Origin: CAZSHG01 sp964459995
GTDB taxonomy: Bacteria > UBP14 > UBA6098
Direction: 5' to 3'
DNA length: 64,000 bases
Assembly: GCA_964459995.1 (NCBI GenBank)
Contig: CAYWOR010000010.1
Location: 34,092-98,091, forward strand
Shown here in pieces: positions 36,240-48,700 of the stretch. The stretch's first letter is position 1. Every line of letters begins with the position of its first letter. The notes under the pieces are model-generated. The model made no database searches, was not told the origin of the DNA, and was given only the letters and a program-made list of their open reading frames with translations. The translations under genes were made by a program, and so were the position numbers.

Positions 36240-36771
36240 CGACGGACATCTCCCAAAAATATAAAGCGTCGTCGCCGAATTCGCGTCTATCTGTCCAAGA
36301 ATCATCGACTTCGATTTTTGTCGAAATCTGCAAAATAAGCACTCCGCCTTCGGTGAGCATGTTTTTCAATTTTGGAAGTATTTCGGTGAAATAATCCGCG
36401 AAGGTCTGGATATAGGGTGGGTCCGCGAATATCAAGTCGAATTTAGCCTCAGATTTCGCAACCCACTTTTCCACGCGCACCGGGCGGACTCGCGCCGCCG
36501 AAGGCGGCAGATCGAGGCGGCGCAATGCTTCCTCGATATCTTCAGCCGATTGCCTGTCCGACTCCACGAACTCGACGAAAGTTGCGCCGCGGGACGCCGC
36601 CTCGATTCCCACAGCGCCGCTTCCGGCGTAAAGATCCGCGAATGTAAGCCCGGAAATGTCGCCAAGGATATTGAATAAGGCCTCGCGGGCGCGCGACGCT
36701 GTGGGGCGAGTCCGCCCGGAGACAGAGGAAATTGTAAAGCCGCGGAACTTGCCGCCTGTTATTCTTATCAT
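36232..36771 (-). CDS. rsmD: 16S rRNA (guanine-966 N2)-methyltransferase RsmD
   Basis: The protein has 179 residues. The SAM-binding motif I is FADLYAGSGAVGIEAASRGA, and the N6/N2-methyltransferase motif IV is FADPPY. The N-terminal MIRITGGKFRG is typical of the family. It methylates G966 in 16S rRNA during 30S assembly. Its ATG overlaps the stop of the 12.3-kb giant gene (ATGA), so its translation appears coupled to that gene, an unusual partner. tgt follows with an eight-base overlap. Confidence 0.93.
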   Translation of the reverse strand: MIRITGGKFRGFTISSVSGRTRPTASRAREALFNILGDISGLTFADLYAGSGAVGIEAASRGATFVEFVESDRQSAEDIEEALRRLDLPPSAARVRPVRVEKWVAKSEAKFDLIFADPPYIQTFADYFTEILPKLKNMLTEGGVLILQISTKIEVDDSWTDRREFGDDALYFWEMSVDG

Positions 36772-39700
36772 CGCACTAACACCAAAGATCCTTTACAGAT
36801 TGCATCGCTTCCGCGAGAGATAATATAAATGTAAGTTCCGGGAATCGCTCGCTTGCTATCATTGCGAATTCCATTCCAAAAAGCGATAGTTTCAGGTCTC
36901 GTCGGTGGGAATTCGGCTGAGAAAACACGACGCCCCTCGATGTCGAAAACCTCAACCGAAGCGCCTTCGTAGAACATATTTGGATATTCGAACCAAACAA
37001 CATCGTTTGCGCCGTCGTCGTTCGGGGTGAATGGAATCGGCCAAACATCGCAGGGTGTGCTTTTCGCGAGACTCATCACGACGCAGAATGTATCCGTGCA
37101 GTTCGCGCCGCAGGAAAGAGCTTTGTCGCAGGCTTCAATACAAACGAGCAAATCATCCCATTCGAGATCGAAGCCGGCGGCACCTGCGTCAAAAGCAAGT
37201 ATAGAGCCGTCCCAAAGCACACTCGGGTCGTAAACGCTGAATTCATAACCCCCCGCATGAATGATAATCAGCGAATCATCCACTCCGGCGGCGTTGTCGG
37301 CGATTTCCCATCGGACAACAGGCACCGTAAGATGCGACAAAGCCTCAGGATTCTGAAGAACCACTGTTGGCGGCTCGGTATCGATGCGGAATGTCCAAAC
37401 ATAAAGCGAGTCCATCGCGTAACCGAGGCTGTCCTCGGCGTAAACTAACCGGAAGTCGAAGACTCGACCGTTTGTAATCAGGTTTTCCGGCCACCAATAT
37501 AGCGTATCGCCGTTAAACTCGAGGCCGGCGCCAACACTTAATTCTTCGCCGAAAACCTCTGCACGGATTGTCGTCGCAATCACTCCCTGGGGGTCTTCAA
37601 TGGCTATTACAATCGGCCCGCTGTCGCAGGAAATCCATGACGAATCCGAGGGGAAAAGAAGTGAGGCAAGCGGTCCGAAACCCTCGATAAGAATCGGGAA
37701 AACAGTATCGGATACTGTGAAGGCTCGGTCGAGCGTGTCCTCGAAATCGAAATCGTTGTCGTGCGCGACGATACAGAAAGCCGGAATATCACCGATATCG
37801 AAAGGCCCAATCGGCGAGTCGGAAATATATGTGTCCCCCGATTCGAGACTCATTTGCACAATACTCTCGCCACCGTCGGATAGAGAACCGTCGCGGTCCC
37901 AAATTAGGAACATCCCCTGGTTCGACGTGTTGTCGTCGTAAACCCCCGACGGGTCGGTTACATCCGCGCGGAGATGTTCCGCAAAGCCGCTGTAGAAAGC
38001 CGTTGGAAGGATGTTTGTTATGGTTGGGCCGATAGTATCGTCGTCGAGGATAATGAAACTCCAGCTGAAAACCGAATCGTTCGATCCGCAACAGCAGGCC
38101 AAATCGCCTGCATGAACCTCGACGAGAACAGTTTCGCGTTCGTGCCAGAAAATCAAATCGCTGTCCAAAGAAGGACTCCAAGGCGTTCCGCCGTTATATG
38201 CCGGAACATCGAAGAATAAAACGCCCTCCATCCAGCCTAATGCCGTGGAATCCTCGGCGAAAACCCTCGTCCAGCGCGGAGTTGTCAAGGTAAGTGTTAC
38301 GAAATCCGCGAGCCCGGCAAGAGAATCCAAAAGCGTTAGCCCTAAAGACGCTTGCCAATCGTAAATCTCGGCTCCGATAGCTGGAATGTATCCCACGGCA
38401 ACCGGTGGTTCGGTATCGACGATAAAGCTGAAGGTGTCCGCGAACTCTGCCGGTGTTCCGTGAATATCGCGCGCGAAGGGGAACCAAACCACCGTTTCGC
38501 CATGCGCGAAAGGCGTTGTGGAGTTGAAAATCATCGTATCGGCGCGGATTGATATCTCGATATCGAAGGCGGCGAAATAGCTCGCACCATTAACATTCAT
38601 TCCAGTTTGATTGTAGTTGAATCCATCACCATCGTCGAGTAAAACGAACATGTTGCCATTCACACAGGAGCTTATTGCGCCATCCGGAGGAGAGAGATTG
38701 GTAAGCACCGGCGGCGAAACACCCACCGTGAAACACCACTCGAACACACTGACATTCTCGCCGCAGTATTGCGCGCTGTCGTAAAGCGTTATCGTAAGAC
38801 AAACCGTCTCGCCGTCGAAGAAAATTGTGTCCGAAGAATAAACAGATGCGGGAAGCTTCAACGTATCGCCCGTAAACCAAATATCCCCCGGAACGCTGTA
38901 AATATAATATCCAATCTGAATTTCTCCCATATAATGATGAATTCCCGCCGGAGAATCCTGTGCGAGGAACCACATATCGGGTGCTCCCGGCATAATCGAA
39001 CCACCCAAAGGAGGATTTGCCGCAATAATCTCAGGGCCGATGCTGTCGAGAACGAACCAAACGGTCAGCGGCGAAGCCAGTGGCGAACGATAGATATCAC
39101 TGCACTCTATAAGCGAAACATGGATTGTATCGCCATGGTCGAAAACCCCCGGCGGCGCGGGCGGCGCGGTGCCCGGATTGATAAACAACAGCGATTCGGA
39201 TTCGTCGTAGAAACGAATCGTGGGGAAACCGGAACTCGTATCATCGTTCACAACAACCACGAAAGATGAGAAATCGATGCGATCGCCGTCCGTATCAGCC
39301 ACACGAAAAACGACCAGCGAATCCATACAGCTTATAACCGTCCCGCTCAGAGGGAAGATAGGTGTCGCGACAGGGCCATTTGCGGTTGCTATATAGTTCC
39401 AGCAAATGTCCATCCAGTTCGGATCGCAGACATCGACTGCATCAGCACCGCGAAGGCAAACATTGAGCGTTTCCCCGGCAAATAGCGTATCGCCGGTGAT
39501 TAGGCCGTCGTAAGTGAGGTTCGTGCCGTCCCAGGATACTCCCGGGTCACCATAATCGTGCCAAGAGCCGTTTATAGAGATTCCAAGAGTCGTTTCGTCC
39601 ACGCCGGCGCCTAAATCCACAATGCCGGCCATCACCCAGATTGGCGAGGGGTGAATCGCGATGCCGATTTCCGGCAGAACGAAGGTGGTTTCCGGCGGGT

Positions 39701-42700
39701 CGAAATCGGTGTAGAACACATATCTAAAGGGCGCCGCGAGGCCATGTCCCATGCTGTCTTCCGCAGAATACAAATAAACCTCGATAGTCTCGCCGCTCGT
39801 CCATGGCGCTGAAGGCGTATATACGAGTTCGCCCGTGCCGTGGTCGAAATCGAGGTTTGGCGATGCTGTTGTGAAGGAGACGCTGTCAATTATAAACTCG
39901 ATTGTTGTTTCGTCGATGCCGTCAGCGTCCACGATCGAGAGAGACACGAACTGCTCGCCGCTATCGCAGGCCACCCATTGCCCCGGAAGTGGCGAAATAG
40001 GGGTTACGATAGGCCCCGAGGTGCTTACGATGAAAAACCAACAGACAGAATCCGGAATCGCGTTTGGGGTGCAATACATCGCCATGTCAGCCGCCGCCGT
40101 AACGCAAATATTGACAGTATCACCGTCGTCGAAAAGCAAATCGTGCAGACCGCAGTCGAAGGTCAAAGTATCTCCGCTGTAATAAACTCCGGCAGAATCC
40201 AATGTATATGGGGTTCCCTCGACGGTGAACCGCACGGAAGAATGATTAACGCCACATCCTGAATCTGTCAGCACGAAACTGAAAATCGGATGCGAGGACG
40301 AAGAATACCCCCCAATCGGCGGATCAAACCCAAAAACGATTGGCGGTTTCAAATCGATAAATATTGTGAAAGATAAAACGGTCGCGCTCCAGTTGCCGTC
40401 GATATCGCGCGCGCGAAGAGAATCCACCACGATGATGTCGCCATCCTCCCATGGTGTGCTCGGAAGATAATCGAGTCGCCCGAACATGCCGTCATAATAA
40501 ACCCCGGCCGAATCCACCACATAGGGCACGCCGTTTACCCGGAAATATATCGAGGAAATGTCCACGCCCGTAACATCTGAAATTCGTGCGGTGAAGCCCT
40601 GAAGACTACATGCCGAGCAAGCGTTGCTGTCAGGTGCGATAAGCGCGATAAGCGGACCGCCCTCGTCTGCGATGAAACTCCAGCACTGAGTCGCTGGATT
40701 CGGCTCGCACCAGTCGGGGCTGTCATGCGCAGAGAAACAGACATCGACAGTGTCGCCCCTATCAAAGGTTATCCCTGCTATCTCGCAGTCGAAATAGGCA
40801 GTGGTGTCGTCTTCCGACCAAACCAGCGCGGGCGAAGTCGTAATAGAATAATCGACGCCTAAGATAGTCGCGACGATGCTCGATGTGTCGAGACCGGAGC
40901 CGAGGTCGCGTATTTTTGCCGAAATCAAAGGCGAAAGCGTGGAAGAGGTGCTCCAATCAGAAGGTTCTAAAGCGTATATAATGGGTGGATTCTGGTCGAT
41001 ATAAAACTCGAAAACCAGCGGCACAAGAGGATTTCCGAGGCTGTCCGGTGCTCTTAGAAGCTGAACCAGAACAATGTCGCCATCGCGCCAGGGCGTTGAA
41101 GGCACGAAGGTCAACACAGTGTCGGAAAATACCATCGGGCCGGTCAGATAGGTGTATGTAACCCCCGCGACACGCATCCTTATGCTATCCGCGAGGATGC
41201 CGTTGTCGTCGTGAAGATAGATATGTATGGCTTGTTCCGCGCTGTCGCAGGCCACCCATTCGCCGTTTCCGGGAGAAATCACATGCGCGGTTGGATTCGA
41301 GACATCGACAGTGAAATTCCAGCAGAATGGCGGTTCGAGGCTGTTTGCTTCGCAATAGTTTGGTGAATCGGAAACCGAATCGAGGCATACAGTAACCGTT
41401 CCCGAGGGCGCTGAAACGAGGCTGTCAGCGAAAATAGTCGCGTTCGGCGAAGTCCAAGCAAGACCTCCGCCCAATGAATAATCCTCGCCATCGACCGAGA
41501 GCACGATGCTTGCCGGATTAACCCCGGAACCCGAATCGTAAATTGGAATGGAAATATTTGTGGAGGCACCCGTAACCGTGCCCACAGCCGGAGAGGGCAA
41601 TCCGGTATAGGGCGGGGCTAGATCGATGAAGAAGCTCCAGTTGAGCGGTGCGCCAAGACCGTTGCCGAGCGAATCCTCGACATAAAGCAACGCAACGCGA
41701 ACGGTGTCACCATTGGCCCAAACGACAGATGGCGTAAAGGTCAACACAGTGTCCGAATATGCCAGCTCCGGGTCGGAAATGCGATATTCGACGCCGTTTA
41801 CGCGAAGCCGGATCGAATCATCGACAACACCGTCAGGATCTGTAATAAAAAGGGTTAAATTCTGCTCTCCGGGCGGGCATGCGACCCACCTGTTCGCACG
41901 TGGATGCCCTATTCGAGCCACAGGTCCCGCAAGATTCACATAGAACTCCCAGCAGAAAGGTGTCGCGAGGAAATTCGGCGGGCAGGTGTCCGGCATGTCG
42001 ATGGCGTCGAGGATGCAAACCTCGATAGTATCGCCGTCTGCGAAGGATATGCCAGCCTCCGAAGGATCGAAAACGAGATCGTGACCGTCCCAATAAAGCG
42101 CGGAATGCGAAATGAGATAGACAGTGCCGTCAACCGTCATGCGAATCTCGTCCGGATTAATCCCTGCCGGAAAATCCTCTACAGTTACCCAAATTGGCTG
42201 AAGGGGATCCGCGATTATTGCGCCGTCCTCGGGGAAAGGCTCGCGGATAAGTGGCGGCTCGATGTCGATAATGTAGAAAGTTCCGGCAGTATCCGGTGCG
42301 ACCATCGCATTGCCGACGAAATCCACAGCGCCGACCACCGAGACGCGAATTGTATCGCCATGCGCCCAAGGGGCAACCGGCTCGAAATAAAGATTTGGCG
42401 CAACCCACTCGACATTCGGGTCGGAAACATCGATAGCAACTGAATTTACGCGGATTGATATTGTCGATTCGTCGATGCCGGAGGGATCGGAAATTCGGAA
42501 ATGCGCCCCATGAGAAGCGCAGGAGGTTATAGTCCCCGGCGAAGGCAGAATTAGAGAGGCTCGAGGCCCACCATCATCCACAATAAAGCTCCAGCAGGTG
42601 TCTGCGAGGATATTCGGCGAGCACACATCGGGGGCATCTGCCGCAGAGACGCATATCCGCGCCGTATCGCTATCGCCGAATCCAACGCCCGCAAGACCCG

Positions 42701-45700
42701 GATCGAAAGCCAGAATCGGGCTTTCAAAATAAAGTGCCGGAGAGGCCAAAGTGAAGCTTCCCGAGCCGGGGACAGTAAGCACGATGCTCGATGGTGCGAC
42801 TCCGGCGGGCGCATCGGTTAGTCTCATCGAGATAGAATCATAGCTTGCGATGGACATCGGAGCGGGGTAGAAAAGATCGGCGACCGGCGGGCGAAGGTCC
42901 ATCAAGAAGCTCCAAATCGGCCCAGAAAGGGTCGTGTGGCCGTAATTATCGGAGATCTGCAGAACCTGCACAATGACCATCGAGCCATGGGAGTAAGCCG
43001 CAACAGGAGTGAACACCATGGTTGAATCGTCTCTGAGGGCAATCTGGGGCGATGCCACTGTATATTCGACTCCACCGATACTTATCCTCAGCGAATCGAA
43101 CTCGATGCCCCCCGGATCGCGGAACACGACGACGACGCTCTCCATCGGACAACTGACAATAGCATCGGCAGGCGGCCACAAGAGATTCATTGTCGGTCCG
43201 CCGCCGTCTGCGATAAATTCCCAGCAGTAGCGCGGCATCACATTCGGACCGCAGAGAAGGGCGAGATCGGCAACAGAATCCACGCAAACCTCTATAGGCA
43301 AGCCTTCTGAGAGCGAAATCCCCGCGGCGGAGAGGTTAAGAGTCAGTGCCGCGCCGTCCCAACTCGTCGCGGGATGGCTCAAATTGAAGGAAACACCCCC
43401 AACCGAAATCGACATAAGGTCGGGGAAAACACCGGCGGCCAAGTCGATAATCTCCGCGGAAATCGTGGTAATCGAAGGCAAAACGACCTCGCCAGAAGCC
43501 GGATTTGTCGAAACAACCTGCGGCGGGGTGCCATCGACTCCGAAGCTAAAGGCCAGCGGCGCGCTTTCCATGGGATTCCCAGACATATCGTCAGCGCTGT
43601 TAAGCGAAACATCGATATCGACACCCTCCGGCCAGGGCGATACCGGCGTGAATGTTAAAACCGGCGCGGAATAGCTCAAACGCGGGCTTGGCCATGTGTA
43701 AACAACGCCATCGACAGCAAGCTCGATTGTTGACAAATCGACACCGTTGGCATCGGCGAGGTAGATTTCGATAGGTTGCGAAGGACAACTCACCCAGGAT
43801 GACGGCGGAGGGCTTATCACAGAAGCCACCGGGCCGCGGAAATCAAAGAAATAAAGCGCGCAAACCGGAATTTCAAGCTCGTTCGGCGGGCAAATATCGG
43901 GTGCATCCGCTATTCCTTCGAGGCAGACATCCAGAGTTTCGCCGTCGATTGGCGAATAGCCGATTTCGCTTAGGCGGAAACTTAGCGTATCTCCAATCCA
44001 GCTGAAACCGGCGTGCGGCCATGAATAGATTATGCTTCCTATTCTCAGTGAAAGAGAACTTCTGTTCACTCCAGCCGGATAATCTGTTATTATTATCTCG
44101 ATAAGAGTGTCCGAAACATTAAATCCGCTTCCCGAGGGCGGGGCGATGCTCACAACCACCGGCGGTTGGAGATCGACGATGAACTGCCATGCCAAAGGTG
44201 CTGTCAACGGAGTGCCGTGGACATCGTCGGCATCGGTTAGTTGGACAAAAATCGTATCGCCGTGCGCCCACGGAACTGAAGGGACGAAGGTCAGCATGCT
44301 GTCGCCATCGTAGGAAAGTTCCGTAGAGGCGACAGTGAAAGGCACGCCATCGACAACAAGCACGATTGTAGATGCCTGGACGCCATTGCCGTCGGTAATC
44401 CAAAGACGAATTTGCTGATCATGGCAAGCGGAAATTTTGCCGTCGGCGGGAGAGATAATGCCCGCATAAGGCCCCGCGATGTTGATATAAAAGACCCAGC
44501 ATTCAGGCCCCATCGAGTTTGGTCCGCATGAATCGGGGGAATCCGAGGCGGAGACGCAACATATAACCGAGTCACCGTCGTGGAGCTCGAGGCCGTAGGC
44601 ACTCGTGTTAAGTGTAAAATGAGAACCACTCCAACTGACTCCGGTATCCGTTGTGCGGATAATCTCCCCCGCGATCTCGAAAAGAATGCTCGACTCATCG
44701 ACTCCGGCGGGGACATCGGTAAGATCGAACTCAATTGTCGGCGTAAGAGTCGAAAGAACCGACCCGGGCGCGGGATACCGTCCCGAAAGCACCGGCGGCG
44801 AAAGATCGACCTCGAAACTATAAACCAAAGCCCCGCCGCCAAGAGCATTGCCCGAAATATCGAAAGCTGTCAGAACTACATTGACAGTCCCCTCGGAATA
44901 GGGCGCCAGAGGGACGAAAACGAGCAGGGAATCACCTATGTAAGTAAGTTCCGGGTCTGCAATTCTATAAACCGTGCCGTTCACGCTCAGGCGAATCGAG
45001 TCCGGTTGAACACCCCTATCGTCGGTAAGACGAATTCGTATCTCGACAAGCTCGCAGGCGGTAATCTCCCCCGGCGTGGGGTCGATGGGAACCGCGTTTG
45101 GGCCGAAAAGGTCGTAGGGATAGGCAAAACAGCTATCCGCCGAAACATTCGGGCCGCACCAAATCGGAAGAACCTTGTCTGCCGAGCGCACACATACATC
45201 CAAAGCGCTCGGGCCGAAAGATGCACCGCCAGCGGAGGCGTCGAAAGTCAGAACCTTCGTGCCGGAATTCCAGCTAACTCCCAAATCGGCGAGAGTGTAT
45301 ATTGTGCCGTCCAAATCGAGTCGAATCGACGATGAATCGACTCCGGCGGGATTATCCGTGAAACCGAACTGGAGAATCGGCTCGGAGTCGGTCAGGTATG
45401 TTCCCGGTGATGGTGTTATAGACACGATATTCGGCGGCCTTATATCGACGATGAAACGCCATGTCGGCGCACTTGAAAGCGAATTGCCAGCGAAGTCCAC
45501 CGCACGGCTGATTCTAAAGTCGATCGTGTCGCCATGTGACCACGACGTAGGCGGAGTATAGCGTAGTGTGTCATTCAAATAGCTCAACCGCGGGCTTGTA
45601 AGATTGAAAGTGCTTCCATTGATCCAGAATCGAATTGAATCCGGATTGACTCCCAAATTATCGTAAAGCCGAATAACAATAGCGGAATCGGCACAGGCCG

Positions 45701-48700
45701 TGATTATGCCGCTGTCGGGGTAGATAAGCTCTACGACAGGCCCCGCGAGGTCGATGAAATATCTCCAACAGCTGTCCGGTCTCGCGACATTCGGGCCGCA
45801 ATAAATCGAGGGCACAATATCCGCAATCGAATCGAGACAAATCTCGATCGTGTCGTTATTCGACCAGCTAAGTCCGCCGGTTGCGGTTTGAATCGAAAAC
45901 CCCGGGTCGAGCCACCAAATCCATGGCGATATACCGCGATAATGCGTGCCGTCGATGCTGAACGCGAAACTCGTCGGGTCTTCTCCGGCAAGAGAATCGA
46001 AGGTAATGATGTCGATTATCGGCGATGCCTCGCGTAAAATCGCTCCCGGCGAAGGATCGATGCTAAGAAGAACCGGCGGTCTCTGATCCGAAACGAACCA
46101 CCACTCGAAAGTTCCGGAAAGCGCATTCCCAAGCGAATCGCTGGCGTCGAGAACCGCCACACGCACCGTGTCACCGTGCGCGAAAGGCGTTGTCGGGGTG
46201 AAAACAAGAGAGTCGTTCGACCAGGTTAGATGATCGGGAAAATGGTAAACCACGCCGTCAATCTCGACCTCACAAGACCCCGGAATGACACCCTGATCGT
46301 CGGTTATCGTGAAAATGACGTTCTGCATTGCGCAGGCCGAGAATGACATGTCCAGCGGTCGAATCAAATCCGCAACCGGTCCGGAAAGGTTAATAGCGAA
46401 AGCCCAGCAATTCATAAAATCGACCGTGTTCGGCCCGCAGAAAGCCGCAGAAACCTTATCGCCGGCGTTTCGCATACATACATGAACACTATCACCATCG
46501 CCGAAGCTTAAACCGGCAGTCGCGCAATTAAAAGTAAGAATTGCCCCATCCCAGCTCATCGCCGCATGAGGCCATGAATAGAGAGTCCCCTCGACTTGAA
46601 TAGAAAATAGAGTCGGCTCGACTCCGGCGGGGCTGTCGCTTATTCCCACACGGATAATCGGTGTTGGTGTGCCGACAACATCGCCGGGCAAAGGGACGCG
46701 CGAGGTAATAACCGGAGCTTGGGTATCGATATAGAAAACCCAACTTCGAGGCGCTCCCACAAGTGTATTGCCGACAACGTCCTGCACCGCCGTGAGAATC
46801 ACGGTAACAGTGCTTCCATGAGCAAATGGCGTCGCCGGAGTAAATACAAGGGTGTCTCCAGAATAGGACAACCGGGGACTCGGCCACGAATAGACCGTGC
46901 CGTTGACATTCAAAACGGTGGTCGATTGGTTTATTCCGGCGGCGTCCTGAAGATAAATTCTAATCGTGCCGGAAGCGCAAGCAGTGATAACTGAATCACC
47001 CGGATAAACAAAAGATGCCACCGGACCACTTTGGTCGAAGATATTAAACCAACAGGTGTCGAGAACATTCGGCCCGCAATGATTTGCGTCGATAAGGTCG
47101 TCGGCGTTAAGACACAGAGCGATAGTGTCGCCGTCGTCGAAAACCTCGCCGGTTGCGAAGGGATTAAACCTCAACGTAGAGCCGATCCAAGTCATATGCG
47201 AAGGCCAGAGATAATGCACCCCGCGCATTGTAATGTCGAAGGATGTTCCATTCACACCGATTCCCGCATCTGCGAGACCGACTTGAACAAGGTCGGAAGG
47301 GCCGATAATAGTGCCTGGCGTGGGGGAGATAGAAGTTACATAGGGTGCGGCCAAATCGACATAAAAAACCGACGAAACCGGTACGGAAAGGCCGTTGCCG
47401 AAATTATCCTCCACGGCGAGAAGGGAAACATTCACCGTTGCGCCATTTGCGAAGGGCACGGTGGGGGTGAAAACCAAAGTGTCGTTAGCGAAAGTCATAT
47501 GATCGGGGAAATTGTAGGTTGTCCCCGCCACCGAAAGGCGTATTGTCGAGGTCTGAACGCCGCCGACATCGGTAATACGAATTTTGATTTGTTGGAGTGC
47601 GCAGGCTGTCCATGTGGCGTTCGGCGGGTTGATAATTTGTGCCGCCGGACCGGAATTGTCCACAAAGAAGCTCCAGCAGTAGGGCGGGTTCATACGGTTC
47701 GGGCCGCATTTGTTTGGGTGAACCCTATCTATAGCTGTCACACAAACATCTACAGTGTCGCCGTCGCTCCATGACCTCCCCGCCATTGCGCTGTTAAAAG
47801 TCGCGCGTGTGCCGTCCCATGTAAGCGCGGGAGTTGTCGCAAGGACATAATTCGTGCCGTCGATAGTGAAAACGACGCTGTCGGAAAGCACACCGGAAAT
47901 GGCATCGGTAAGTTGAATCGAGATGTTCGGCGAAGCAAGTGGAGTAGCGCTACCCGCTGTGGGCAGTGGCGAAGAGGCCACCGGCGGAGTTTTATCGACT
48001 ACAAAATTCCATAGTGGCGTATCCCCGCCAAGATAGGTCGATTGATTGCCGTAGATGTCGGAAATGCGGTTGACATAACAGGTTATATTGCCCTCTGTGT
48101 AATATTCGATAGTCCCGGTTCCGCTGTAGATAACCGTATCGCCATAGCCTGTAACATAGGGGCTAAAAGGCTCCCAAACGAGCGACCCCGCAAGCCTGAG
48201 CTGGCAGTTTCCCATGTTAATCGGCGAATAATCGATAAAGGCTACAACCAAAGTGTCGCAGGCGATCGTATCGCCGACATTCGGATACACGAGGACGGCG
48301 GTTGGCCCTTTGGCATCCACAACGAAATCCCAACAAAGGTCTGGCCGGAGGGTATCGATCCAGTTCGGGCCACAGAGACCCGCCGCCTGAGGCACCCTAT
48401 CAACCGCTTTGCGAAGGCATACCGTTACAGAATCCTCATACTGGAAAAAAAGGCCCAGCCCGGAACAATCAACGAAGAAAGTCGAATCGGCATAGCTGAT
48501 ATGCGGGCTTGTCTCCCAGCAATAGCCACTAAGCCTGTCGGAGGGACAGCTAATCGAATTCGATTGAAAACACAAGCAAAGCCCGCCCATGGGGATTCCG
48601 CTGGTGGAATCGACCACGCTGACGCTTACATATGGTTGACGGTTGTTTATTGTAATTCCGGGTGTGGGTGTTCGTGTGGCGGGATGAAAATATGGTTTAT

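Noticed and set aside
36240..36305. Longer N-terminus for tgt
   Set aside because: Tgt homology begins at MVDFELL; the extension lies within rsmD and carries no conserved sequence.
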